25,499 nt of DNA from a virus. Location: IMG/VR virus record IMGVR_UViG_3300023192_001116, positions 1-25,499 of that record; one strand, written 5' to 3'. The position numbers and the translations under genes were made by a program. This document shows, in pieces, positions 10,101 to 16,940 of the stretch (position 1 is the first letter of the stretch; each line of letters opens with the position of its first letter). The notes below the pieces were generated by a model that was not told the origin of the DNA, did no database searches, and worked only from the letters and a program-made list of their open reading frames with translations.

Positions 10101-10832
10101 ATTAAGCCTCATCGCTTCATCCGTTAGGGTTTTCATGCTCGCTTGCGGTCCGTGCAATTCCAGAGCGATCTGAGCAGCAGAACCACTTCGAGCCACTCTA
10201 TCCAAGCTATCTACCAAAGCTAGGGCGGGACGGGCGGTGTTATATAATGGGTTTTTCATCTGATCCAAGTTCTTAGTTGTCTTAGATGCTGCAGAAGACA
10301 TTGCATTCATAGCGCCGATAGTCTGGAGCATACCCATCATCGCTAAACGATTGGCGTTAATTTGTGCGTCTTGTGAGGCTTTCATTGCCTTCCCTATATC
10401 GTTAGCTTGATTTATGAAATCTTGGTTTGTTCCCTGGAAGTCCTTAGATGCTTGAGCCATCTTATAGAATCCGTAAGTCGCTTTAATCTGGTCTTCTTTA
10501 AAAGGAATCATAGCCATTTTCTGAGCGTAGAATCCTTGTCTCATTTCTTCCATCATGCCCCTAGCTTCCGCAGACATATAACGGTATGAACTGCCAATGT
10601 CACCCATAAGACCGCCTATCTCGTTTCCATAAGCACGGCGGTACTGTCTCGCATAATATTCCGAGTCTCCAACCATTCCTTGCATTCCTCGACCCATTTC
10701 GTTACGCATTCCCTGAGCTGCTTGTCCCATGTTATTCCCGATGCGACCTAATTCAGCATTAACGCGTTGCACATCCCTACGGATGTTATCTGATTCTAAC
10801 CGGGTTTCTATATCAACACGTCCGTCAGCCAT
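7125..10832 (-). CDS. Tail tape measure protein
   Basis: A 1235-residue protein that sets tail length and is ejected with the DNA. Evidence is its size, its position after two tail-assembly genes and before Dit, a helical Met/Gln-rich N-terminus, hydrophobic segments near residues 240-270 and 330-405, and the motif DIHSPSRVTYAMGEF at about 1079, recurrent in tape measure proteins. It has two repeat systems: four units of about 60 residues with the pattern LGxYL...LP...Q (about residues 470-700), and about eleven 22-residue amphipathic units xLPxLIDAGxKILxALIDGIIx (about 763-1009). The start ATG has an AGGTGA site and overlaps the upstream gene by 8 bases. The usual 0.15 nm per residue would predict a tail near 185 nm, which is inference. 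No peptidase domain is evident. Confidence 0.95.
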   Translation of the reverse strand: MADGRVDIETRLESDNIRRDVQRVNAELGRIGNNMGQAAQGMRNEMGRGMQGMVGDSEYYARQYRRAYGNEIGGLMGDIGSSYRYMSAEARGMMEEMRQGFYAQKMAMIPFKEDQIKATYGFYKMAQASKDFQGTNQDFINQANDIGKAMKASQDAQINANRLAMMGMLQTIGAMNAMSSAASKTTKNLDQMKNPLYNTARPALALVDSLDRVARSGSAAQIALELHGPQASMKTLTDEAMRLNTVMMGMPIVAIGVGMSALFMYGALHKANMEMNPKYAEAFNEMMEKLTKALEPMRQAFAAVAIPIFNFVTKLAELTIAFNEAHPSMARFIQGTIMLVPALMALMLPLALGVGYFRGLRAILFALRPIIMPVVTAFATMSTPVWILAAAIAGLTVGFTHFYKTNEKFKGFVDGTIKSIKDFGSALVKNTSELIQSAYKSDMVQNSIKALRTGFATAGKKSLEFGSNMVSLGKYLYYTALDGDHLNDWITHLPESWQGAAMATGQAVSTIRGHISSLFGATMQLGKDLLQLGSYLTNVAFTGNIFSDALNALPPSVQGLASSFAPAMLAVNSFGQSIVALGKYLYFAALDGDAMNDWITHLPVSWQAAATSIANTIVSMTTSFTSLFGPLNQVGYAFLNLGRYLLSVASTGSLMNGWLNLMPVGFQTAGVLIGNAVLTIKTAISSLVEAVRLALGGDTSQLGQIFMTIMPTLIGMLLGGLPALLITASHFLPTIVNGINTMLPLLTSTITNIITGIVTIITTYLPQFLEQGIKILTVLIEGILQVLPVVVTTLVEVGTTLINTLVNTIGTLLPVILDAGIKILMAIIDGIVQNLPKIIDAALKIIDSLINTIVKLLPQIIDAGIKILMALIDGIIKILPNLIDTAVMLITKICDMLIQNLPKLIDAGMKILLALIDGIIKMLPSLIDAAIKLIVKLVETLIQNLPKLIDAGMKILLALIDGIIKILPKLIETGLKLIVEIAKAIISNLPQILSAGKQILEALINGIISLVGKLLSTIGREVIGGIKNCFSNAGTMLTNIGRNIIQGLINGISGMVGSAVSAVKRVASSIKEGIADFFDIHSPSRVTYAMGEFVTEGLANGVVGMTKYAVKKARTLAESVLDGFSSLKDDIVMGDIVGGDIDNAALNSAFSSSKRFVNDMVNVNPTAQQAAYIAPKQERQVKTTPQDNNQSNQNNTYIVMDKKVVGEVLAQPVETTNNRRKQRLAQFKPTVTPSF
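7807..8545 (-). repeat. 22-codon tandem repeat array in tape measure gene
   Basis: About eleven in-frame 66-base units encode alternating amphipathic helices with a conserved LP...IDAG...ALIDGI pattern, one unit being 4 codons longer. The pattern alternates, giving a 132-base superunit. Two neighbouring superunits share a 52-base perfect direct repeat (7960-8011 and 8092-8143, offset exactly 132 bases), which suggests recent duplication or gene conversion. Confidence 0.9.
8720..9421 (-). repeat. Four degenerate ~60-codon repeats in tape measure gene
   Basis: Protein-level repeats begin LGKYLYYTALDGD, LGSYLTNVAFTGN, LGKYLYFAALDGD and LGRYLLSVASTGS, spaced 60, 59 and 60 residues. Copies 1 and 3 are much closer to each other (both continue NDWITHLP.SWQ) than to copies 2 and 4, implying duplication of a two-unit block. 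The DNA has diverged more than in the 22-codon array. Confidence 0.75.
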
Positions 10833-11493
10833 TTGAAGTCACCTGCCTTTTTTGCGCCTCTACTCTTTTTAGGTACGCCTTATACTCCATTTCTTCTCTA
10901 ATGGCTTTTGCTTCTGGCAGTTCGTACCGCTCTTTCATTTTCTTGATTCGCTTTCGTTCTTCAGCGTTATGTTTATCTTTCTTAGGTATTTCGCAAGTCC
11001 GATAGTGTATCGCAGTACGCATTGGCGTCTTTTCAGACAGGTTATTAAATAAAGCTAAAAACTCTCCCCATTGCAATATCCCTTGTTGTTCAAATAAATT
11101 GATATTATAGTCATACAAAAAAGACGCAAATATCATTTCTGCGTCTAATGTGAAATTAACAACAGGTATTTCTGGAGATTCTTCTTCATTTAACGGATTT
11201 TCTAACTCTTCCGTCCTCTCATTGGTCTTCTTACCTGACGTTAAATCAATATTCAATTTATCTTTAAACACATCGACGAGAAGTTTTTCCTTTTGTGATG
11301 GATTTAATTGCGCTAATAGCGAATGATCCACAATAATCATATTCAACGCAATGTTTGGTTTCATCCGATCTGGTATATTAACATCGTCAAAAAGCTCCAT
11401 CATTTTCAAAACATTATCGAAGGATAGGTTCAACTCTATTGCTACTCCTGCCCATTCGTAAATGTCCCTGTTTCTATCGGTGAGTTTAAACAT
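10825..11493 (-). CDS. Gp15-like tail assembly protein
   Basis: A 222-residue protein resembling the phage Gp15 family (opening MFKLTDRNRDIYEWAG; WGEFLALFNNL in the middle; Lys/Glu-rich helical C-terminus). Members sit just before the tape measure gene, where the second tail-assembly chaperone is expected, and probably help coat the tape measure during tube assembly. The ATG has an AAGGTGAT site 5 bases upstream. Its end overlaps the tape measure start by 8 bases. In many siphophages this product is made by frameshifting from the preceding gene. Here it has its own good start, and the minus-one frame is closed by a TGA just past the upstream stop, so separate initiation is more likely. Confidence 0.8.
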   Translation of the reverse strand: MFKLTDRNRDIYEWAGVAIELNLSFDNVLKMMELFDDVNIPDRMKPNIALNMIIVDHSLLAQLNPSQKEKLLVDVFKDKLNIDLTSGKKTNERTEELENPLNEEESPEIPVVNFTLDAEMIFASFLYDYNINLFEQQGILQWGEFLALFNNLSEKTPMRTAIHYRTCEIPKKDKHNAEERKRIKKMKERYELPEAKAIREEMEYKAYLKRVEAQKRQVTSNG

Positions 11494-11504
11494 TACCGAT
11501 CACC

Positions 11505-11909
11505 TTACTTTTTAAGGTTAGCTAAATATTTAGACTGTTCTTTTTCTGATTTCTTCAATGTTTCTTCTACATATAAATCATTTAGATACCAAACAAGAGA
11601 TAATAGATTTTTAGCTGATCTACCCGCTTTTTCATATAGTTCTTCGAACGTATCTTTACCTAAGAAAGTTTCAACAACATGCTTTGTAACTTCTTTCTGC
11701 TTCTCCATAAGTTCTTCGATTTCTTCGTCAGAAGCATCTTTATAGCTTTCTACAAGCGTTTGTAATTCTTCCGACTCTTCTTTAAATCTTTTAATTTCTT
11801 TTTGGTATTTAACTAAAGCGTCATCATTGAACTCAACGCGGTATACCTTACCAGCAACATCTACATCTTTGTGAGTTTGTTCAAAATTAAATTGAAATAC
11901 ATTTGACAT
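11505..11909 (-). CDS. Tail assembly chaperone-like protein
   Basis: A 134-residue acidic helical protein (MSNVFQFNFEQTHKDVDVAGKVYRVEFND, cut here at its beta-rich start, then long Glu/Lys helices). Size and position between the major tail protein and the Gp15-like gene fit the first tail-assembly chaperone of siphophages. I cannot name a family with certainty. The ATG is preceded by GGAGAGTG. Eleven bases separate its stop from the next start. It lies downstream of a strong terminator, so its expression is probably lower than that of the major tail protein, as expected for a chaperone. Confidence 0.7.
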   Translation of the reverse strand: MSNVFQFNFEQTHKDVDVAGKVYRVEFNDDALVKYQKEIKRFKEESEELQTLVESYKDASDEEIEELMEKQKEVTKHVVETFLGKDTFEELYEKAGRSAKNLLSLVWYLNDLYVEETLKKSEKEQSKYLANLKK

Positions 11910-11952
11910 CTATTTACACTCTCCATTTTTATAGTTTGATATATTATTTAAA

Positions 11953-11980
11953 GAAAAAGGAGCCGCATTAACGACTCCTT
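11953..11980 (-). terminator. Intrinsic terminator after major tail protein gene
   Basis: On the minus strand a 9-base-pair stem with one G-U pair (11972-11980 with 11957-11965) and a 6-base loop is followed by TTTTTC. It begins 4 bases after the major tail gene and should separate abundant tail tube mRNA from the chaperone genes. Confidence 0.88.
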
Positions 11981-11983
11981 GTT

Positions 11984-12427
11984 TTACAACGTTGGTGTTG
12001 CTTTAGTGAATTTTGGCACGCCATCAAAACTGATTGTGAACTCAATTTCTCCTTTAGCGTTTGCATCTCCGCCAGGAGCTTTAATTTCTGAAATAGTACA
12101 ACGACCTTCCCACTTGTCTCCATTCGGTTCAGTTACTCTAAAATCACTTTTACGAGCGCTCCCTACTTGGTTAATACGTTTAAAAATGAAATCTTGTGCT
12201 TCGTCACCATAGTATCGATGCCCTTCAAATCCATAAGACATCATGAAACCGGTAATATCACGTTCTGCAGCTCCACCACCATCGTAATAATACGTTTCAT
12301 CTGATTCTTCATTATTGTCCGGATCTACCGAAGTAATCCCTTTCGCGATAACCGCATACTTAGCTGTACTCGTTTCTGATACGTTTAACTCAAATTTATA
12401 ACCATGATTCATTAAAAATCCGCCCAA
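11984..12427 (-). CDS. Major tail tube protein
   Basis: A 147-residue beta-rich protein (NHGYKFELNVSETSTAKYA ... EGRCTISEIKAPGGDANAKGE ... FDGVPKFTKATPTL) in the slot after the tail terminator and before the chaperones. It polymerises as hexameric rings around the tape measure. The most likely start is the TTG at 12425-12427, placed 8 bases after an AGGAGG site; the in-frame ATG five codons later is too far from it. A strong terminator follows immediately, consistent with a highly made structural protein. No additional Ig-like C-terminal domain is present, so this is a minimal tube protein. Confidence 0.85.
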   Translation of the reverse strand: MGGFLMNHGYKFELNVSETSTAKYAVIAKGITSVDPDNNEESDETYYYDGGGAAERDITGFMMSYGFEGHRYYGDEAQDFIFKRINQVGSARKSDFRVTEPNGDKWEGRCTISEIKAPGGDANAKGEIEFTISFDGVPKFTKATPTL

Positions 12428-12428
12428 A

Positions 12429-12851
12429 TTAATTACCTCCTATTTCTAATTCCGCCACAAATAGAGCGGTATATATTTGCTCGTTTGCCTCTGTTTTATC
12501 GACCCAATTAGGCTCCACATACTTTTCCATCGTAATGAGATTATAAGAATCATCAATACTATGAAACTTACGCATATGGAGGTTATGAAGCTCGTCTGCG
12601 ATAGCTTCGATACTAGACATCGCTTCTAAACCGTCAGGACTCTTAACGAGTATTTGAAACTGTTTACGGATTGTTTCACCTTCGAAATACTGTTCACCTG
12701 GAGCGGAGGGGATAATCCGTAAAGCTATGCTCTTTCTTGGTGTGTTATTAGTTCCCACATCTAATACATTCGCTTTGATAGGCGCGTACACAATATTTGG
12801 AGGTAAAACAGCAGTTAAATGTTTGATCGCGCTTTCTACTAACCATTTCAT
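12429..12851 (-). CDS. Tail terminator / Minor_capsid_3-like protein
   Basis: A 140-residue alpha/beta protein (MKWLVESAIKHLTAVLPPN; LRIIPSAPGEQYFEGE) resembling the phage minor capsid 3 / tail terminator group, whose members form a hexameric ring at the top of the tail and cap the tube before head joining. It stands between the Minor_capsid_2-like gene and the major tail gene, as expected. The ATG has AGGTGATC immediately upstream. Its stop lies one base from the start of the major tail gene. Confidence 0.8.
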   Translation of the reverse strand: MKWLVESAIKHLTAVLPPNIVYAPIKANVLDVGTNNTPRKSIALRIIPSAPGEQYFEGETIRKQFQILVKSPDGLEAMSSIEAIADELHNLHMRKFHSIDDSYNLITMEKYVEPNWVDKTEANEQIYTALFVAELEIGGN

Positions 12852-12862
12852 GTGATCACCTA

Positions 12863-13213
12863 CTATAAGTTTTCTTCCATTGTTTGTTTAACGATTCTTT
12901 TCCAGTCTCCTATATGAGCAGCCTTAGCAGCTTCGAACCACAAGCCCTGCGCATTAGGATTTACATCTTTAGAGAAGTTGTACTGCGGATTGTAATACAA
13001 GCGCCTCGCATATGGCGTATCCCAACCAACATGCCCTTCGCCTGGTCTGCTGTATCTGACTCCAGAACGCTTTAATTCCGTTGTATCCTCAGGAGCATAA
13101 TAATTACTGTCCTTTAGAACTTGTTGGTCTAATGCGAACTGGGATTTTTCAACAGCATTCATAACGTTAGGTTCAATTTGAGAAGTATTAACTCGTACAT
13201 TAACCCTAATCAT
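12863..13213 (-). CDS. Minor_capsid_2-like head-tail joining protein
   Basis: A 116-residue protein (MIRVNVRVNTSQIEPNV; middle YYAPEDTTELKRSG; WDTPYARRLYYNPQYNF). The YAPEDTG.L..S and PYARRLYY patterns are typical of the phage minor capsid 2 / HK97 gp10-like connector families, which link the portal and stopper to the tail terminator. It overlaps the preceding gene by four bases (ATGA), indicating coupled translation. The family call rests on motifs and position. Confidence 0.8.
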   Translation of the reverse strand: MIRVNVRVNTSQIEPNVMNAVEKSQFALDQQVLKDSNYYAPEDTTELKRSGVRYSRPGEGHVGWDTPYARRLYYNPQYNFSKDVNPNAQGLWFEAAKAAHIGDWKRIVKQTMEENL

Positions 13214-13566
13214 CGTAAGTACAACTCCGTATGGTGCGGTCTGTTCGGATTTGTTGTATAAAGTGGTTCAACCTCTTTAATAAACATTTCCTTTCCATTC
13301 CACACGATTTTTGATTTCTCTTTAAAAACCTGATTAGGATGAGCTGAGTTAATAGAATCATGGAATAGAATAGATTGGAATGTCACGCTATCACCCGTTG
13401 TAGCGTTATACACCTTTTCATTTGGTTGCACACGCACTCTTTCGATAATGATAGGTTCAGCATATGAAGCAGATCCACCGCCCCAAACGTCATCCTCTCC
13501 AATGTACTCATGGTATTCAACGGTATGGATTAGCAAATGCAATGGGATAGGAATGACATTAATCAT
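13210..13566 (-). CDS. Minor_capsid_1-like head closure protein
   Basis: A 118-residue beta-rich protein (MINVIPIPLHLLIHTVEYHEY; end NRPHHTELYLR). The sequence and its position before the Minor_capsid_2-like gene fit the minor capsid 1 / stopper family that closes the connector after packaging. It overlaps the preceding connector gene by 8 bases and the following gene by 4 bases. The long overlap and absence of a separate spacer suggest translational coupling with its neighbours. Confidence 0.8.
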   Translation of the reverse strand: MINVIPIPLHLLIHTVEYHEYIGEDDVWGGGSASYAEPIIIERVRVQPNEKVYNATTGDSVTFQSILFHDSINSAHPNQVFKEKSKIVWNGKEMFIKEVEPLYTTNPNRPHHTELYLR

Positions 13567-13960
13567 GAACTGACACCCCTGAATAAAGCAAACCTGTAGG
13601 CCTTAGAAAGGCGATTGTACCTTGTGCTATTCGAGCGTCTTTCCCTGCACCTTCAGATTTACCACCTCTCAACAATCCATATCGGAACTTACCAACCTGC
13701 ATAACAGGTGTATCAATCATGGTATTTGCAGAGGTTTCACCATATAAAGCGATATACTCTGTTTGAGCAGCAGTAGCTTTCATTACTTGCTCCTTGATAA
13801 ATGGTGCTAATTTATCAAAATCAACACCACTCAATTTACAGTTAATAATCTGATCAACTACATCAGAAGCCCTTGCAATCATACGATTTAACATATCCGG
13901 GTCCTCAACAGGCATTCCCTTGTATATGTTCGTATAGTAATCAGCATCTATATATGCCAT
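13559..13960 (-). CDS. Head-tail connector (adaptor) protein, gp6-like
   Basis: A 133-residue protein starting MAYIDADYYTNIYKGMP with a helical segment DPDMLNRMIARASDVVDQI and ending in a short beta region. Similar small helical adaptors (HK97 gp6 / SPP1 gp15-like) sit under the portal and receive the stopper. It is the first connector gene after the capsid block. An AGGTGATTG site precedes the ATG. The gene ends inside the next one (8-base overlap). Confidence 0.8.
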   Translation of the reverse strand: MAYIDADYYTNIYKGMPVEDPDMLNRMIARASDVVDQIINCKLSGVDFDKLAPFIKEQVMKATAAQTEYIALYGETSANTMIDTPVMQVGKFRYGLLRGGKSEGAGKDARIAQGTIAFLRPTGLLYSGVSVHD

Positions 13961-13968
13961 ACAATCAC

Positions 13969-14208
13969 CTACTTAGCAGCAGACTTTTTCGGTGCTTTTA
14001 AATCAGCTAATTCTTTTTTCAGCTCTTCAATTTGGTCAAGTGCTTTGTTATATTCGCCTAACGTGACATTGCGCCCGCCTGTAGCACGCTTGATTACTTT
14101 ACCTTCTTCGGTAATATGATCAAACCCATCATTCAGATAGCTAGGGAGAAAGTCTTTTTCAATGTGCAGTACTTTATTCAAGCGTTGCACTTTTACTGTG
14201 TTACTCAT
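13969..14208 (-). CDS. Small capsid-associated hypothetical protein
   Basis: A 79-residue protein (MSNTVKVQRLNKVLHIEKD) with a C-terminal coiled-coil helix (KALDQIEELKKELADLKAP) and a basic Lys/Ala tail. Short proteins of this kind often stand between the major capsid gene and the first connector. Some decorate capsids, but many are uncharacterised, and I do not assign a function. It lies behind the capsid-gene terminator, with an AAAGGAATGG ribosome site slightly further than usual from the ATG. Confidence 0.75.
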   Translation of the reverse strand: MSNTVKVQRLNKVLHIEKDFLPSYLNDGFDHITEEGKVIKRATGGRNVTLGEYNKALDQIEELKKELADLKAPKKSAAK

Positions 14209-14233
14209 TTAACACCATTCCTTTCGTAATAAG

Positions 14234-14260
14234 AAAAAAGAGAAGCTGTAAAAACTTCTC
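14234..14260 (-). terminator. Intrinsic terminator after major capsid gene
   Basis: On the minus strand the stem GAGAAG/CTTCTC (14255-14260 with 14240-14245) around a 9-base loop is followed directly by TTTTTT. It starts one base after the capsid stop codon and would favour capsid mRNA over the downstream connectors. Confidence 0.85.
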
Positions 14261-14261
14261 A

Positions 14262-15158
14262 TTATGCAGTAGTGATATTGAATTTAACACCTGCTACTTT
14301 TGCACCTAAGATGAATACATCCCAGTATTTGCGCTCGTAGTAAAGGTATTTGCCACCAGTAGCAGCACTAGGAGTATCTAAGTCAACGAATTCGTATTTT
14401 TGTGGAGATACAACTGCTAAAGGATGAACTAAGATCATGTTGATTTGTTTTGCAGCAGCATCTGGAACAGCTCCATTTGTGAAATTATAAGCTGTTTTCA
14501 TACGAGAAGAAGGAACAGTAACAATTGTCACGTCATCTAATGAATACACGTTACGATTAACTGCATTTTCACCAGCGCCTTTGATATCAAGCGTACGTTG
14601 AATTTGCTCTGCTTCTTTTAATAATTTCTTAACCGCAGGAGTTACATAAAGTAGACGTCCATCTTGTGGTACTTCTGCTTCATCCTGTTCTAACATCATT
14701 TGGTCGAATACACTTAAGATGTTTGCAGCAGTTAATACCGTAGCATCTGCAGTTTTACCTGCTCCAGTGAATTCAGAGTATAATTTTGAAGCCATGTATT
14801 TATCATGCTCAGGGATACTCTCTTCATTAAGGAATACGCGTGTAATGTTAGCGATAGATACAGCCATGTTCGTTTCGTCGATATCTACTGGATCAACTAA
14901 AGTGCGGAATTCACGGTCATGACCTAAAGTCTTAGGTTCAAATGAGTTATCAACACGGCGAGTGTAATTTCCTACAACGTCACGGTTAACGTCTGTATAT
15001 CCACCTACTTTGATACTTGGAATTTGAATCGTTTTAGGACCTGTCCATTTAACGATATTATTGTTAGGTGTATTGTATAATGCACCAAATGCAGCGCCTT
15101 GTGCAAACTTCTGTACTAATGCCTCTTGATATTGTGCAGCATAATTTAATGTAGCCAT
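14262..15158 (-). CDS. Major capsid protein
   Basis: A 298-residue protein (MATLNYAAQYQEALVQKFAQ) that builds the icosahedral head. It follows a scaffold gene, has the length and alpha/beta composition of a coat protein without a fused protease or long scaffold arm, and is followed by a terminator. The frame can be opened at a GTG four codons earlier, but that GTG overlaps the AGGAGT ribosome site, so the ATG at 15156-15158 is preferred. An HK97-like fold is expected for this family. No separate prohead protease gene is visible nearby, so maturation may not involve proteolysis. Confidence 0.9.
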   Translation of the reverse strand: MATLNYAAQYQEALVQKFAQGAAFGALYNTPNNNIVKWTGPKTIQIPSIKVGGYTDVNRDVVGNYTRRVDNSFEPKTLGHDREFRTLVDPVDIDETNMAVSIANITRVFLNEESIPEHDKYMASKLYSEFTGAGKTADATVLTAANILSVFDQMMLEQDEAEVPQDGRLLYVTPAVKKLLKEAEQIQRTLDIKGAGENAVNRNVYSLDDVTIVTVPSSRMKTAYNFTNGAVPDAAAKQINMILVHPLAVVSPQKYEFVDLDTPSAATGGKYLYYERKYWDVFILGAKVAGVKFNITTA

Positions 15159-15186
15159 GTAATAAATCACTCCTATTATTTAAAAT

Positions 15187-15807
15187 TTAGATTTTAGAAA
15201 AAGCAGCTTTCCATTTTTCAGCTTCAGTCAACGTTTGTTTCTGATGCTGACCAGTTGTAAATGTAGGTTTGGGAGCTCCTTGCGGTTCTTCCACTACATC
15301 TTTAAAATGAGGAAACTCTTCAACTACCATTTCGATAGCCTTTGTAATGTTTATATCGTCACTAACCTTTGTTTTTGCTAGAGTAATAACTGCATTTAAG
15401 TTCTTTTCCTCTGTAATACCTGACTTAATAGCAGCGTTTTCTGCTTGCAAATTAAAAAGAGACTCATTCTTTTCTTGCAACTGAGTCTCAAAGTCTGTTA
15501 ATTTTTCATTTGTTTTTTCTTGCTCTGTTTTCTGTGATTCCTGATACTCATTCCAACCTTTTACCGTTTGTTTTAGCTGATCTAAGTTCTCTACACCAAG
15601 TTTCTTTAGCAAAGCTGCTTCTTGTTGCTGTTTGGCTTCTTCCAATTGTTCTTGGGTAAAAGTAACTTGCGGTTCTGGGTTTGTTGGTGGTGTAGTTTCT
15701 GGTGTCGCTACATTAGGCTCACCTCCTTCCGGTGCAACTGGTGGATTTTCTCCCCCTTCAGAGAAGAACTGCATTTCATTTAATCGTAATCTATATGGTT
15801 TTATCAT
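15187..15807 (-). CDS. Capsid scaffold protein (DUF4355-like)
   Basis: A 206-residue acidic protein immediately upstream of the major capsid gene. After a short N-terminus comes a Pro/Glu/Thr-rich stretch (about 18-48), then a long coiled coil (about 50-130, many Gln, Glu and Lys), and a basic C-terminus ending KWKAAFSKI, where scaffold proteins contact the coat. The composition matches the DUF4355 phage scaffold family. The ATG has a perfect AGGAGG site. The protein should guide prohead assembly and leave before or during packaging. Confidence 0.85.
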   Translation of the reverse strand: MIKPYRLRLNEMQFFSEGGENPPVAPEGGEPNVATPETTPPTNPEPQVTFTQEQLEEAKQQQEAALLKKLGVENLDQLKQTVKGWNEYQESQKTEQEKTNEKLTDFETQLQEKNESLFNLQAENAAIKSGITEEKNLNAVITLAKTKVSDDINITKAIEMVVEEFPHFKDVVEEPQGAPKPTFTTGQHQKQTLTEAEKWKAAFSKI

Positions 15808-15818
15808 CGTAATTCCTC

Positions 15819-16940
15819 CTAAACAATTTGTTCACGGTTATATTGGCGTTTACGCTTCGTTTGGTTAATGAATTCCTTCATAGCAGCCTGACGTTGCGAA
15901 ACCTTATTCTTCGCTTCCTTCACGCCATCCGCATCACCTAGCGCTTCCATAACCTTTACTTCTTTCTTCGCTTTCCTAATTTGTCGTTCTAAGCTTCTTT
16001 GTTGTTGGCTTTCCTTATATACTCTGTCATTTTCCGAAGTATCATATGGTTCGTAACGTTTAGTTGACTTACCTTGAATGTAAGGGTAGATTATATGCCG
16101 GCAATTTATCCCTAAGATCCCACTTGGTTCACCATAAGAAGTACTAGAGAACGGTGGATATCTCTTACTTTTTCCACTTCGAGAGTAAATACGGCCCTGA
16201 TACGGGCTGCAACCTGGACGCGCACCACTATGAGAGCTAACCTCTATTAAATCGACGTCATACTCTTCAGCACGTTCCCTCTGCATTTCATTAGCAACAT
16301 TTTGACTTGTAGACCTAGCAACCATACTAACGTATCCTTCTACTCCCCACCTTCTTCCCGCTTTATCAATCAAAGCCGGAATTCCACGCTGAGACCACTC
16401 AGAAACAGTTTGCCTAAGTGCCTGTTGTGGCGTTATGACACCACCTAACAGTTTACCTACCGTCTTGTTTAAAACATCAAGATAAACCTGTTGTGACTGC
16501 TTCAGCATCGTTGTATTTACAAGGTTCAATGTATCTAACGCCTGTTGCTCATACGTGTTAAGAATGCCAATTAGTGCGGCGCTCGTATGCATTGCAGGAG
16601 CAGCAACTATACTTCCCGCTTGTACTGCTTCCTGGTATAACGGTTCATGTTGTTCTACCGCTGTAAATCCAGCGGTTTCTAACATCTTCCGCACTTCTTC
16701 AGCCGTTTTACCACTATGACTAGCAATAGTATCCATTTGTTGTTGATTCAACTTACCTAGCTTATTTAACTGAACTATTCGCCAATGTTGGTATTGTTCG
16801 AAGTTCTCAGCAGTAAGTAGCAATTCCCTGTCATACTTGAGCATTCTGGCCATATTTAAAAGCAACTCTTCTTCAATTGCATTGTAGATATCTACTACAA
16901 ACATAGAGAGTTGCTGTAACTTTTCAGGAGGGAGTGCCAT
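15819..16940 (-). CDS. Phage minor capsid protein 2 (MuF-like)
   Basis: A 373-residue head protein encoded directly after the portal. The N-terminal 200 residues are helical. Residues 235-290 carry the conserved core of the minor capsid 2 / MuF-like family: SSHSGARPGCSPYQGRIYS (His237, Arg241, Cys244) and GINCRHIIYPYIQG (Asn279, Cys280, Arg281, His282). The C-terminus (from about 300) is very basic and helical, possibly DNA-binding. The start overlaps the portal stop as TAATG. Such proteins are present in few copies inside the head and may be ejected with DNA. No toxin domain is fused to the C-terminus, unlike some MuF proteins. Confidence 0.88.
   Translation of the reverse strand: MALPPEKLQQLSMFVVDIYNAIEEELLLNMARMLKYDRELLLTAENFEQYQHWRIVQLNKLGKLNQQQMDTIASHSGKTAEEVRKMLETAGFTAVEQHEPLYQEAVQAGSIVAAPAMHTSAALIGILNTYEQQALDTLNLVNTTMLKQSQQVYLDVLNKTVGKLLGGVITPQQALRQTVSEWSQRGIPALIDKAGRRWGVEGYVSMVARSTSQNVANEMQRERAEEYDVDLIEVSSHSGARPGCSPYQGRIYSRSGKSKRYPPFSSTSYGEPSGILGINCRHIIYPYIQGKSTKRYEPYDTSENDRVYKESQQQRSLERQIRKAKKEVKVMEALGDADGVKEAKNKVSQRQAAMKEFINQTKRKRQYNREQIV

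Noticed and set aside
11491-11520. Programmed minus-one frameshift joining the two tail-assembly genes
   Set aside because: An A-rich CTTAAAAAG stretch is present, but the minus-one frame meets TGA a few codons later, and the second gene has its own good start.
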